Origin: Paenibacillus sp.
Lineage (GTDB): Bacteria; Bacillota; Bacilli; Paenibacillales; YIM-B00363
Direction: 5' to 3'
NCBI RefSeq assembly: GCF_035645195.1
Contig: NZ_DASQNA010000002.1
Span: 1 to 64,000, forward strand
DNA length: 64,000 nt
Part shown: positions 1 through 7,748 of the stretch, piece after piece
Numbering within the stretch: the stretch's first letter is position 1
Layout of the letters: each line of letters opens with the position of its first letter
Made by a program: the position numbers and the translations under genes
Notes under the pieces: model-generated
Databases searched by the model: none
What the model saw: only the letters and a program-made list of their open reading frames with translations
Told to the model about the DNA's origin: nothing

Positions 1-41
1 CGCCAGCGTTCGTCCTGAGCCAGGATCAAACTCTCCAAAAA
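1..41 (-). rRNA. rrs: 16S ribosomal RNA, 5' end (partial)
   Basis: The reverse strand reads the universal 16S start, AGAGTTTGATCCTGGCTCAG, beginning at position 34 (E. coli position 8). The mature 5' end is therefore near 41. The rest of the gene lies off the left edge. As in B. subtilis, it follows bofA on the same strand. Confidence 0.97.
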
Positions 42-270
42 GGGTAGTTCGTCTATGCTCATTACAAGCTAGCTTTCTTACTTTGTCCGACGGACCGAAA
101 TCCGCCGAACGCGTATGCGCTCGTTGTTCAGTTTTCAAGGAACAAGCTGTCGGCTCTTGGCCGGAAGACTAATGTATCATCTTCGGGCCCCGTCGCGCAA
201 GCGGTAATGTTTCCCTCCGCCTGTCGATTCGACAGTTTTCGACGCCGCCGTTCTCACGGCGACAAGCAAT

Positions 271-300
271 AATATATCACAGCCCATTTTACGAAGTCAA
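271..300 (-). promoter_or_regulatory. rRNA operon promoter (sigma-A type)
   Basis: Reading leftwards there is TTGACT at 300-295, an 18-nt spacer, and TATATT at 276-271. The leader from here to the 16S start is about 230 nt and holds the antiterminator-like stretch TTGTTCCTTGAAAACTGAAC near 126-145, often seen before Firmicutes rRNA genes. No gene lies between 42 and 310. Confidence 0.6.
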
Positions 301-310
301 CCGAAATTTT

Positions 311-583
311 TCATGACCCGATGACTAACAATTTTAATCCGATCAAAGCCGCCAGTCCGGGGACGCCCAGCACGCCGACCGTCGCCACGGTCGCCGCGTT
401 CATCGGCAAATGCAGGTGCGTATAAGGCTCGGCCAATCCGAGTGCATATAATAGAATGCCCCCCGTCACCACGTTCATCGCGGCGACCCGAAGCCATCCG
501 AACCCGAACCGCCGGCGGACGGCGATGAGGGATAGCCCCGCCAGCGAGGCGACGAAGACAGCAAGCCAGAACGATTTTTCCAT
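311..583 (-). CDS. bofA: BofA family pro-sigma-K processing inhibitor
   Basis: 90 aa with hydrophobic segments at about residues 5-22, 33-50 and 63-88, as expected of BofA. In B. subtilis this protein sits in the outer forespore membrane with SpoIVFA and holds the SpoIVFB protease inactive until the forespore signals. The glycine/hydrophobic C-terminus (VLGVPGLAALIGLKLLV) matches the family. The gene follows yaaL by 6 nt, whose stop codon falls in its ribosome binding site, and precedes the 16S gene as in B. subtilis. Its presence supports an endospore former. Confidence 0.88.
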   Translation of the reverse strand: MEKSFWLAVFVASLAGLSLIAVRRRFGFGWLRVAAMNVVTGGILLYALGLAEPYTHLHLPMNAATVATVGVLGVPGLAALIGLKLLVIGS

Positions 584-589
584 ATCGCC

Positions 590-925
590 TTACCCCTCCA
601 ACGTTCGTTTCGTTGCCGGCGCCGCACTCGGGCGGTAGCTCCTTCCCGAAAGCCGCATCGCTTTCGCCTGCTTCAGCAGCATGCCGTACCGTTTCTCCGC
701 CGTTTCCAGCGCGAAGATCGCGTAATCGACCTCATCGTCCCCGAGCGCCTGATCCAGTCGATGCCGGGCGCACTCCCATTCCCGATGCGCCGTCCGAATA
801 TCCTGCAGCAGATGCTCCTGCTCTTCCAGCGACGCTCCCGCCGGCTTCGGCGCCTCCTCCTGCCGCTTCGTGCTCATGCGCAGCTTCGCAAGACCGCCCG
901 TCCACGCTTTCCAGTTCATTCGCAT
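590..925 (-). CDS. yaaL: YaaL family (DUF2508) protein
   Basis: 111 aa, soluble and mostly helical. The central part (HLLQDIRTAHREWECARHRL, then DYAIFALETAEKRYGMLLKQAK) is the DUF2508/YaaL helical core. Function is unknown. I chose the ATG at 925 because GGGAGG lies 7 nt before it; a TTG at 940 is open but poorly placed. It lies between recR and bofA as in B. subtilis, but a strong terminator separates it from recR, so yaaL-bofA probably has its own promoter. Confidence 0.85.
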   Translation of the reverse strand: MRMNWKAWTGGLAKLRMSTKRQEEAPKPAGASLEEQEHLLQDIRTAHREWECARHRLDQALGDDEVDYAIFALETAEKRYGMLLKQAKAMRLSGRSYRPSAAPATKRTLEG

Positions 926-1030
926 TCCGCATCCTCCCAATCCTTAAGCTCCGGTTTCCGGCTCTGTAATAGATATGGGAGTTCCGACGCCAAATAGAAC
1001 CATAACCTGTCCCAATCGCCCGACGATCAC

Positions 1031-1062
1031 AAAAAAAGCCCGAGGCGGATCGCCCCGAGCTT
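1031..1062 (-). terminator. Rho-independent terminator of the dnaX-ybaB-recR unit
   Basis: On the minus strand AGCTCGGGGCG and CGCCTCGGGCT form a GC-rich stem around GATC, followed by seven T residues, 5 nt after the recR stop. Confidence 0.9.
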
Positions 1063-1066
1063 ATCG

Positions 1067-1666
1067 TTAACTCAATTCCCTGCGGCCTTCGAGCGCCTTC
1101 GACAGCGTCACCTCGTCCGCGTATTCCAAATCGCCGCCGACCGGCAAGCCGTGCGCGATGCGCGTTACCTTGATGGCGAACGGTTTGACGAGCCGGGATA
1201 AATACATCGCTGTAGCCTCGCCCTCGATGTTCGGGTTCGTAGCTAGAATCAGCTCCTGAACCTCGTCGTCGGCGAGCCGGCGAAGCAGCTCCGCGACGCG
1301 GATGTCGTCCGGGCCGATCCCCTCCATCGGCGAAATGGCGCCTTGGAGCACATGGTACAGCCCATGGTACTCCTTCGTCCGCTCCATCGCGACCAAATCG
1401 CGCGCTTCCTGCACGACGCAGATGACCGAGCGGTCGCGGTTTTTGTCCGAGCAGACGCGGCACGGATCCGTATCCGTAATATTGCAGCAGACCGAGCAAT
1501 ACAACAGATTCCGTTTGACGTTCACCAACGCTTTGGCGAAGTTGACGACATCCTCTTCTTTCATCCGCAGCACGTGGAACGCGAGGCGCGCTGCCGTTTT
1601 GGGACCGACGCCGGGCAGCCTGCTGAAAGAATCAATAAGTTTCGCTATCGGTTCCGGATAGAACAA
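1067..1666 (-). CDS. recR: Recombination mediator protein RecR
   Basis: 199 aa, the usual length. It works with RecO and RecF to load RecA on SSB-coated gaps. Visible parts are the N-terminal helix-hairpin-helix ([15 protein letters not shown], about 18-32), the four-cysteine zinc finger ([16 protein letters not shown], about 57-72), the Toprim domain ([35 protein letters not shown]) and the conserved C-terminal [23 protein letters not shown] stretch. The start is TTG. It lies 13 nt after ybaB, in the dnaX-ybaB-recR cluster. Confidence 0.97.
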   Translation of the reverse strand: MFYPEPIAKLIDSFSRLPGVGPKTAARLAFHVLRMKEEDVVNFAKALVNVKRNLLYCSVCCNITDTDPCRVCSDKNRDRSVICVVQEARDLVAMERTKEYHGLYHVLQGAISPMEGIGPDDIRVAELLRRLADDEVQELILATNPNIEGEATAMYLSRLVKPFAIKVTRIAHGLPVGGDLEYADEVTLSKALEGRRELS

Positions 1667-1679
1667 AAAGAACGTCTCC

Positions 1680-2027
1680 TTAGAACAATCCCGGGATGTT
1701 CATGCCGCCCGTGAATTTGCCCATATCTTGATTCGCCAGCTCTTCCGCCTTCGTCAGCGCGTCGTTGACCGCCGTCAGCACGAGATCCTGCAGCATTTCG
1801 ACGTCGTCCGGATCGACAGCCTCCGGCTTGATCGTGACGGATTGCACCGTTTTCTGCCCCGTCATGACGACCGTAACGACGCCGCCGCCCGCCGTGCCTT
1901 CGACCGTTTTCGTGGCGAGCTCTTCTTGCGCCTTCATCATTTGCTCCTGCATCTTCTTCACTTGCTTCAACATTTGGTTCATGTTGCCGCCGCCGCCCAT
2001 GCCGCCGCGCATTCCGCCTCTCATCAT
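1680..2027 (-). CDS. YbaB/EbfC family nucleoid-associated protein
   Basis: About 115 aa. DNA-binding dimeric protein, homologous to B. subtilis YaaK. An N-terminal Gly/Met-rich stretch ([14 protein letters not shown]) precedes the long helix [20 protein letters not shown], then the [13 protein letters not shown] strand region and the conserved end [11 protein letters not shown]. The start is set at the ATG at 2027, with GAGGTG 8 nt upstream; the adjacent ATG at 2024 is equally possible. It lies between dnaX and recR, the standard bacterial arrangement. Confidence 0.93.
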   Translation of the reverse strand: MMRGGMRGGMGGGGNMNQMLKQVKKMQEQMMKAQEELATKTVEGTAGGGVVTVVMTGQKTVQSVTIKPEAVDPDDVEMLQDLVLTAVNDALTKAEELANQDMGKFTGGMNIPGLF

Positions 2028-2075
2028 CGTAACAGCACCTCGCATACGAATTTGGTTGTTTTGTAAAAAGGGTTC

Positions 2076-3848
2076 CTACTCTTTCACCACGACGAGCGAT
2101 TCCCCGAATTGCTCGATCGCCTCGTTGATCCACTCTTCTTTGTACTGCTTGCGGCCGGCTTCCGGACCGCCGTCCGCATCGTCCGGCGTCAGCTCCAGCA
2201 CCTCCGGCGGAGAAGCCGAGCCGACGGCCGTTTCCAGCGCGGACTGCCAGTCCTTGAGCATCAGCGTCGCGAGCCGATACGGCCGTCCGAACACTTCGGA
2301 GATGACGCTTTCGATCAGCTCCTTGTTGGCCGGCTTCTCGGTCGTCTCGCGATGGATCGAATTTTTGAACGCGACCAGCACGACATCTTCCGTCGCCGAT
2401 ACCGGCTCGCCGTTCTGCAGCCACGCGGACACCTGCACCCGCCGTTCCTTCACCCGCTGCATAACCGTGCCCCAGGCGCGAAGCACCTGCTGCGACGGCT
2501 CCGTTTCGCGCGCGGCGAGGAACGGCTGCATCGCGCTCATCGACATCGAGCGAGGCGCGGGCGCAGCCGGCTTCGGAGCCGGCGCGGGGGCGGGCGCGGC
2601 GCTAGACTCCGGCGCAGCCGCCGCCGGGCGCGACTCCAGCCGCTCGACGCGGACGACGAGGCGCCGCAGCTCGGACGCGAGGCCGCTCAGCTCGACGCTG
2701 CCCGCGGAAGCGTCGACCGCGGCGGGCGCCGATGCGGCCGCGGCCGGAGCCGCAGACGCCGGGGCGACGCACAGCTTGAGCAGCGCCACTTCGAGCATCG
2801 TCTGCGGCTGCGCCGCATACTTCATCTCGCCGAGGCTGGCGTTCACCGTCTCGATCATCTGGAACAATCGATCGTTCGCGAACTCCGCCGCTTGCGCCGA
2901 CAGCCGCTCTCGCTCCGCCGGCGAGAGCCGATCCGCGACCGCCGCGGATCCGGGGACCAGCTTCACCAGCAGCAAGTCGCGAAGATGCGATAAGAAACCT
3001 TCGAGGCACTTATCGGCGCTCTTCCCTTCCCGCATGAGCCGGGCGACGAAATCGAGCACGAAGCCGATGTCCTGCTTCGCGATCGCTCCGGCCAGGGCGC
3101 CGTACTGCTCGCCCGCGATGCCGCCGGTCATGGTCAACACGCCGTCCGCCGTGACGCGATTGCCCGTGTAAGACGTCGCTTGGTCGAGCAGGCTGAGCGC
3201 GTCGCGCATCCCGCCGTCGGACAGACGGGCAATCAGCGCGAGCGCGTCCTCTTCCGCCTCGATCCCCTCCGCTTCGCAAATGCGGCGCATCCGGTCCGCC
3301 TGCTCGAGCGGCGTAATGCGGCGGAAATCGAACCGCTGGCACCGGGAATGAATCGTCGCCGGCACCTTATGCGGCTCGGTCGTCGCCAAAATAAACAGCA
3401 CATGCTCCGGAGGCTCTTCCAACGTCTTCAGCAGCGCGTTGAACGCTTCCGTCGTAAGCATGTGAACCTCGTCGATGATGTACACCTTGTACCGCACTTC
3501 GGTAGGCGCGTATTTCACCTTATCCCGAATGTCGCGAATTTCTTCCACGCCCCGGTTCGAGGCCGCGTCGAACTCGCTAACGTCGATGCAAGCGCCCGAC
3601 GTAATGCGCCGGCACGCGTCGCATTCGTTGCAAGGCTCCGCCGAAGGCCCGCTTTCGCAGTTGACCGCCTTCGCCAAAATTTTGGCCGTGCTCGTTTTCC
3701 CCGTCCCCCGCGGTCCGTTGAACAGATACGCGTGAGACAGCCGGCCTTCGCGGATCGAATTTTGGAGCGTTTGCGTAATATGCTGTTGTCCGATAACATC
3801 TGCGAACGTTTGCGACCGCCAAGCGCGGTACAACGCCATACGCGACAT
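2076..3848 (-). CDS. dnaX: DNA polymerase III subunit gamma/tau
   Basis: 590 aa. ATPase of the clamp loader; the C-terminal tau part joins the polymerase and helicase. Visible parts are Walker A GPRGTGKTS (about 45-53), a four-cysteine zinc module (C-ESGPSAEP-C-NE-C-DA-C, about 64-79), the DEVHM Walker B, sensor 1 (FILATTEPHK) and the IHSRCQRFDF arginine-finger motif. Domain III follows, then an Ala/Pro-rich linker at about 355-430 and a tau-type C-terminus. The ATG has GAGGGG 6 nt upstream. First gene of the dnaX-ybaB-recR unit; a histidine kinase precedes it instead of the SRP RNA seen directly upstream in B. subtilis. Confidence 0.97.
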   Translation of the reverse strand: MSRMALYRAWRSQTFADVIGQQHITQTLQNSIREGRLSHAYLFNGPRGTGKTSTAKILAKAVNCESGPSAEPCNECDACRRITSGACIDVSEFDAASNRGVEEIRDIRDKVKYAPTEVRYKVYIIDEVHMLTTEAFNALLKTLEEPPEHVLFILATTEPHKVPATIHSRCQRFDFRRITPLEQADRMRRICEAEGIEAEEDALALIARLSDGGMRDALSLLDQATSYTGNRVTADGVLTMTGGIAGEQYGALAGAIAKQDIGFVLDFVARLMREGKSADKCLEGFLSHLRDLLLVKLVPGSAAVADRLSPAERERLSAQAAEFANDRLFQMIETVNASLGEMKYAAQPQTMLEVALLKLCVAPASAAPAAAASAPAAVDASAGSVELSGLASELRRLVVRVERLESRPAAAAPESSAAPAPAPAPKPAAPAPRSMSMSAMQPFLAARETEPSQQVLRAWGTVMQRVKERRVQVSAWLQNGEPVSATEDVVLVAFKNSIHRETTEKPANKELIESVISEVFGRPYRLATLMLKDWQSALETAVGSASPPEVLELTPDDADGGPEAGRKQYKEEWINEAIEQFGESLVVVKE

Positions 3849-3908
3849 ACGCTTCCCCTCTGCTCCTCATGATCCTTCTTATTATATCAGTTCGGACGCC
3901 AACGTAAC

Positions 3909-3935
3909 AGCCGCGGCGTGGAGTGCGCCGCGGCT
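3909..3935 (-). terminator. Perfect GC hairpin between the histidine kinase and dnaX
   Basis: AGCCGCGGCG and CGCCGCGGCT form a perfect 10-bp stem around a 7-nt loop and overlap the kinase stop codon. No T-run follows, so it may be a weak or Rho-assisted terminator, or an mRNA processing or stability element. Confidence 0.5.
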
Positions 3936-5367
3936 ACGTTCGAATATACGGGACGGACACGACGAAAATGGTGCCGTATCCTTTGGACGACACCCGCAGC
4001 GTGCCGCCGATGTCGTGCACGATGCGCTGGCATACGGACAAGCCGAGTCCGGTTCCTTCCTCTTTCGTCGTGAAGAACGGATCGAAAATTTTGTCGATCA
4101 AAAACGCCGGAATGCCGGGACCGGTATCCTGCACATATACGTTCAACCGATGCTCCAGCCGGTCCGGCTTCTCCGTAATCGTCAACGTGCCGCCTTCCGC
4201 GGACATCGCCTCGATGCCGTTCTTGCACAGATTGATGAACACTTGCTTGAGCAGCTCCCGGTCCGCCATGATGAGCGGCAAATCGAGCGCCGATTGATAT
4301 TCCACCGTAACGTTGTGCAAAATCGCCTCGTTGTTGATGATCGGCAAAATTTCGCGAATGACGGCCGACACGTCGATTTGCGTCAATGTCGTATGCTTCG
4401 GCTTGCTGAGAAGCAGAAATTCGCTCACCAGCTCGTTAATCCGATCGATCTCGCTCAGCATCAGCTCCGCATAGCCGTATTCCTTCTGCATCCCATGATC
4501 GTGAAGCGACCGTTTGAGCACTTGCAGAAAGCCTTTGATCGATGTCAGCGGATTGCGAATCTCGTGCGCAGTGCCCGCCGCGATTTGCCCGATCATCGCG
4601 AGCCGGTCGCTTCGCTGCACCTGCTGCTCTAGCGATCGTAAATTCGAGACATCCTTAAACAGCACGTACGCCCCTTCGACGCGTCCTTCGGCATCCTTCA
4701 GCAGGCTGGTATCCATAATCAGTTCGAACCGTTCGCGATCGTTCGTCCAAGATATCGCGTGATTTTTCACGGTCATTCCTTCGAGCAGCGTCCGATCCAC
4801 CAGCCGATGCCCGGGCGGCACGTCGCCGAACACATCGTCGAGCGATTTGCCGAGCGCCTCCTCTCGGTGAACGCCCAACACCCGGCAAGCCGTGTCGCTG
4901 ATTTCGACCAACTCGAAATTCGGGTTGAGCAGCAGCACGCCCATATTGACGTCCCGCATGAGCGCGACGGCGAACCGCTGCAGCAACGTCAGCCGCGCAT
5001 CCCCGTTCAGCCGAACCAAGGACACTACGTAAGTCGCTCCTTCGGCGCCCTCGATGCGGAAGACGACGTACTCGTTCGGGGGAAGCGTCCGATGGCAGCC
5101 CGTCAGCTCGATCATCGGCGTATCCGCTTCGTTCTTCCTGCTGGCGCCGTCCACGATCTCCTCGAACGTCGAAGGACGACGCAAAAAGTCGGTTATCGGA
5201 CGACGAATCATCTCTTCCGGCATTAGCCCGAGCATCGCGGCCAACTCCGACTGCACGTACGTCACGCGCCCTTGCTCGTCAAGAACAAGGAACAGCCCCT
5301 CGAAAATTGTGGTTAATTCGTCATCTCGGTTCGCAGAATGAATTTTCCATTGGTTCGCTTCCAGCAC
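3934..5367 (-). CDS. Soluble PAS-domain sensor histidine kinase
   Basis: About 477 aa with no membrane segment, so a cytoplasmic sensor. The N-terminal half holds two PAS-like units (ELTTIFEGLFLVLDEQGRVTY; NMGVLLLNPNFELVEISDTA ending in a PAC-type AYVLFKDVSNL). HisKA follows with the H-box TAHEIRNPLTSIKGFLQVL (His near 268), then an HATPase_c domain with N-box (INLCKNGIEAM), DTGPGIP and GTGLGLSVC. The H-box resembles the sporulation kinases KinA to KinE that feed Spo0F, and spo0F lies 6 kb away, but the partner is inference. The GTG at 5367 is chosen because AAGGCGGTG precedes it by 7 nt. The frame runs open far upstream through the SRP gene, which is chance. Its place between SRP RNA and dnaX is unusual. 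Confidence 0.88.
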   Translation of the reverse strand: MLEANQWKIHSANRDDELTTIFEGLFLVLDEQGRVTYVQSELAAMLGLMPEEMIRRPITDFLRRPSTFEEIVDGASRKNEADTPMIELTGCHRTLPPNEYVVFRIEGAEGATYVVSLVRLNGDARLTLLQRFAVALMRDVNMGVLLLNPNFELVEISDTACRVLGVHREEALGKSLDDVFGDVPPGHRLVDRTLLEGMTVKNHAISWTNDRERFELIMDTSLLKDAEGRVEGAYVLFKDVSNLRSLEQQVQRSDRLAMIGQIAAGTAHEIRNPLTSIKGFLQVLKRSLHDHGMQKEYGYAELMLSEIDRINELVSEFLLLSKPKHTTLTQIDVSAVIREILPIINNEAILHNVTVEYQSALDLPLIMADRELLKQVFINLCKNGIEAMSAEGGTLTITEKPDRLEHRLNVYVQDTGPGIPAFLIDKIFDPFFTTKEEGTGLGLSVCQRIVHDIGGTLRVSSKGYGTIFVVSVPYIRT

Positions 5368-5476
5368 TCGGGCACCGCCTTCCTGCCGATTTCCAAGTTT
5401 TAGCACTAACTCTCTAGTAATATTTCGCCTTCCCGACAATAATTTCCTCCCGGCGCCACAAATCAATATAAAAATG

Positions 5477-5527
5477 CAAAAAACACCTTCATCCGCGCGC
5501 CTTCCGGCCGAGCGAACAAAGGTGTTC
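5477..5527 (-). terminator. Terminator of the SRP RNA
   Basis: On the minus strand AACACCTT and AAGGTGTT pair across a GC-rich interior loop and are followed by a T-run (TTTTTTGC). It lies about 20 nt after the SRP RNA core and before the histidine kinase. Confidence 0.7.
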
Positions 5528-5547
5528 CATATTTCGAGATAAGAAGA

Positions 5548-5640
5548 GGCCAGGGACCCCCGCACATGAGACTTCCTACTTACGGCTGCTTCCTTCCGGA
5601 CCTGACCGGGTTCGTAGGCACTCATCGCGAGGACCTGACC
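5548..5640 (-). ncRNA. ffs: Signal recognition particle RNA, short (4.5S) type
   Basis: The minus strand carries the SRP domain IV hairpin. The tetraloop and internal loop lie in CAGGTCCGGAAGGAAGCAGC (about 5590-5609), enclosed by the complementary ends GGTCAGGTCC... and ...GGGTCCCTGGCC. The RNA binds Ffh and directs membrane protein targeting. A promoter 7 nt before the first G and a terminator 20 nt beyond bound it to about 93-110 nt, so there is no room for the Alu domain of the 271-nt B. subtilis scRNA. It lies upstream of dnaX as in B. subtilis. Confidence 0.95.
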
Positions 5641-5647
5641 GAACTTT

Positions 5648-5676
5648 AGTATACTCCAAGCCCTGTCGAATAGCAA
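5648..5676 (-). promoter_or_regulatory. Sigma-A promoter of the SRP RNA
   Basis: TTGCTA at 5676-5671, a 17-nt spacer, and TATACT at 5653-5648. Transcription would start about 7 nt later, at or next to the first G of GGTCAGG at 5640. This places the RNA 5' end and supports the short form. Confidence 0.75.
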
Positions 5677-5705
5677 GGCGCCCCAGAACTTCCCTGTCGA
5701 TACCG

Positions 5706-6098
5706 CTATTCGACGCGAATGTCGTAATCGTACCTCGGCACGTTCCCTTTCAGCAGGGCGTACGCGTCCGAACGAATCGCGGCGGCTTCCTCCGGCGACA
5801 CGGTTTCGCCCAAGTGCAGCGTCACGGTCACGTGCGGTCCCGCCATCCAGATCGTAGCCTGCTTGTCGAGATCCATCTCGCGCAGCGCCTGGCGCATCAA
5901 TTGACGGTCTTTGCTGTACGTATAATGCCCCGGATTCGTGCGCAGATTCGGATTCGAATTGCTGAGGCCCATGTAGCCGTCGTCCGCATACCGGTTGCCT
6001 TCCATCTGATGCGGCTGGCTCCCGCATCCGCCGGCGACGAGCGCCGATGCGGCGAGCAGAACGGCGGCCGCGGCCGATCGCAGTGCAAACTTGCCCAT
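5706..6098 (-). CDS. Small predicted lipoprotein of unknown function
   Basis: 130 aa. The N-terminus is a lipoprotein signal: MGKFALRS, a hydrophobic Ala/Leu/Val segment, then LVAGGC with Cys near residue 25. The mature part begins with a Tyr/Asn/Gly-rich region (YADDGYMGLSNSNPNLRTNPGHYTY) and continues into a small alpha/beta domain (ATIWMAGPHVTVTLHLGETVSPEEAAAIRSDAYALL). The general layout recalls YhcN/YlaJ-type sporulation lipoproteins, but I cannot assign it. The start is set by AGGAGGTG 8 nt upstream of the ATG at 6098. That ribosome binding site lies in a perfect hairpin after rpmE. Confidence 0.7.
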   Translation of the reverse strand: MGKFALRSAAAAVLLAASALVAGGCGSQPHQMEGNRYADDGYMGLSNSNPNLRTNPGHYTYSKDRQLMRQALREMDLDKQATIWMAGPHVTVTLHLGETVSPEEAAAIRSDAYALLKGNVPRYDYDIRVE

Positions 6099-6103
6099 AA
6101 CAA

Positions 6104-6142
6104 AGGCACCTCCTGCCGTTATCGTGCCCGGCGGAGGTGCCT
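6104..6142 (-). promoter_or_regulatory. Hairpin burying the lipoprotein ribosome binding site, also rpmE terminator-like
   Basis: AGGCACCTCC at 6142-6133 is perfectly complementary to GGAGGTGCCT at 6113-6104. The second arm is the ribosome binding site of the downstream lipoprotein gene and is followed by TTTG. The structure could end most rpmE transcripts and silence translation of the read-through message. Confidence 0.6.
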
Positions 6143-6160
6143 GCGTATGCTTGGGAAAAA

Positions 6161-6358
6161 TTAGATGCCGTACTTCTTCTTGAACTTGTCGACGCGGCCG
6201 CCGACGTCCGTGAACTTCTGCTTGCCCGTGAAGAACGGATGGCAAACGGAGCAAATTTCGACACGAAGGTTCGGTTTTACGGAACCGGTTTCGAACGAAT
6301 TGCCGCATGCGCAAGTGACCGTCGTCACGTGATATTTCGGTTGAATTGCTGTTTTCAC
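6161..6358 (-). CDS. rpmE: 50S ribosomal protein L31 (zinc-type)
   Basis: 65 aa, full length. This is the zinc-binding form: Cys16 and Cys18 (TCACGNSF) pair with CSVC (about 36-39). The family body ([39 protein letters not shown]) is intact. The start is GTG with GAGGGG 7 nt before it. In B. subtilis rpmE follows rho directly; here a radical SAM gene lies between them, and rpmE has its own promoter. Confidence 0.97.
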   Translation of the reverse strand: MKTAIQPKYHVTTVTCACGNSFETGSVKPNLRVEICSVCHPFFTGKQKFTDVGGRVDKFKKKYGI

Positions 6359-6423
6359 GTGGGTACCCCTCTTTCCGCCCTGAATCCTTGGCCGATTCAG
6401 AGTAAAATTACATAGCGACGTTT

Positions 6424-6452
6424 ATTGTAGCACGGGCGATTCGCGAATGCAA
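6424..6452 (-). promoter_or_regulatory. rpmE promoter
   Basis: TTGCAT at 6452-6447, a 17-nt spacer, TACAAT at 6429-6424. It directs transcription into rpmE about 65 nt away. No Zur-type box was evident. Confidence 0.6.
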
Positions 6453-6486
6453 GCAGGAATATACTGCCGGCAGGAGGCGAGCAGCC

Positions 6487-7734
6487 CTAAGCCTTCTGCG
6501 GCACGTGCGTGTAAGAACCGATGCGCACGTCCGGAAGCTCGGCCTCCAATATTTCGATCGCCTGCTTCATGCCGAGCAGCTCGCCCTTCGCTTTCGGGAT
6601 GATCGCCAAATAGCTTTCCGGGTCGATGTTCAGGTTGCGCAGCTGAATGAGCTTCAGCTTCGTCCGCCGCGCGAACTCGATCATCGCCTCGAGCTCTTCT
6701 TCCCGATCGGTCACCCCGGGGAAGATCAAATAGTTGATCGACGTATACACGCCCTTGCTCTCCGCGTAGACGAGCGACTTTTCGACGTTCGCGAGCGTAT
6801 ACCCGCGCGGCTTGTAGTAGGCGTTATAATGATCGTCCAACGCGCTGATCGTACTGACGCGCATCAGATCGAGCCCCGCATCGACGATGCCGCGAATATG
6901 ATCGGTGAGCCCCGCGTTCGTATTGATATTGATGTAGCCGAGACTCGTCTGGGCTCGAACGCGGCGAATCGCTTCGATGATCGTCGGCGCCTGCGTGGAC
7001 GGCTCGCCCTCGCAGCCTTGCCCGAACGAGATGATGCTCTCCGGCGTCCGCAAGTGCTCCAGCATGATCTGCACGACTTCGTCGACGGTCGGCTTGAACT
7101 TCAGCCGCGTCTGCGGCGCCGGGAACCCGCTTTCGTCCGGCTGCTCGGAGATGCACCCGAAGCAGCCCGCATTGCAGGAGAACGATACAGGAACCGCTCC
7201 TTCCCAACGTTGCAGGAACGTGTTGGACGCCGTCAAACATTCGTAGCCGAGCGCGCAGTTCGACAAATGCTGATACAGCCGATTTTCCGGGTACGCTTCG
7301 GTCAGCCGCTTCACGCCCGCTTCGAGCTCGTCCGTGTCGCAGTTCCGCGGATTCCACTTCTCCGGATCGTCCGACTGCCGCGCGGCCACGTAGAAGCCCC
7401 CGTCCTTCCAGACGACGGCCGTATAGCCGAACAGCGGCAGCGGCTCCGCGCCGGGACGCTTGACGTAGCCCGGCAGCAACAGCCGCGTAAATCCTTGCGG
7501 CAGCAGCGCGCCGACGGCGTACACGTCATCCTCGTCGACGCGGATCATCTCGCTCGTCTCCGCATGCAAGGCTACCGGACGCGTCCCCGGAAGCGAGACG
7601 AGCGTCGCGCCTTCCGGCAGCGGAATGAGCTCATCCTCCATCACCTCGGTAATGACGTCGCCGCCGCGCCCCAGCGCCAAATATTCGGGATGATCATAGA
7701 CGTTGCCCGACGCGTCCGCGTAGACCAAATGCAT
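6487..7734 (-). CDS. Radical SAM protein of unknown function
   Basis: About 415 aa. The first 170 residues form a family-specific N-terminal region (HLVYADASGNVYDHPEYLALGRGG ...). The radical SAM core then begins with CNAGCFGC (CxxxCxxC, near residue 190), the three cysteines that bind the 4Fe-4S cluster. Later core motifs are FGQGCEGEP, ININTNAGL and YLIFPGVTDREEELEAMIEF. No SPASM-type cysteine-rich tail is seen. The ATG at 7734 is chosen because GGGTGGAG lies 6 nt upstream. It starts 14 nt after the rho stop, so it is probably co-transcribed with rho. Substrate and reaction cannot be told from the sequence. Confidence 0.85.
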   Translation of the reverse strand: MHLVYADASGNVYDHPEYLALGRGGDVITEVMEDELIPLPEGATLVSLPGTRPVALHAETSEMIRVDEDDVYAVGALLPQGFTRLLLPGYVKRPGAEPLPLFGYTAVVWKDGGFYVAARQSDDPEKWNPRNCDTDELEAGVKRLTEAYPENRLYQHLSNCALGYECLTASNTFLQRWEGAVPVSFSCNAGCFGCISEQPDESGFPAPQTRLKFKPTVDEVVQIMLEHLRTPESIISFGQGCEGEPSTQAPTIIEAIRRVRAQTSLGYININTNAGLTDHIRGIVDAGLDLMRVSTISALDDHYNAYYKPRGYTLANVEKSLVYAESKGVYTSINYLIFPGVTDREEELEAMIEFARRTKLKLIQLRNLNIDPESYLAIIPKAKGELLGMKQAIEILEAELPDVRIGSYTHVPQKA

Positions 7735-7748
7735 GGCTATCTCCACCC

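Noticed and set aside
1765-3171. 468-aa Ser/Thr-rich plus-strand frame opposite dnaX
   Set aside because: Antisense to the zinc finger and tau parts of dnaX; no independent support.
5368-6264. A 776-aa open frame starting at 6264 that ends as the histidine kinase
   Set aside because: Its first 300 codons run through rpmE, the lipoprotein gene and the SRP RNA in other frames; only the part from the GTG at 5367 has kinase homology and a ribosome binding site.
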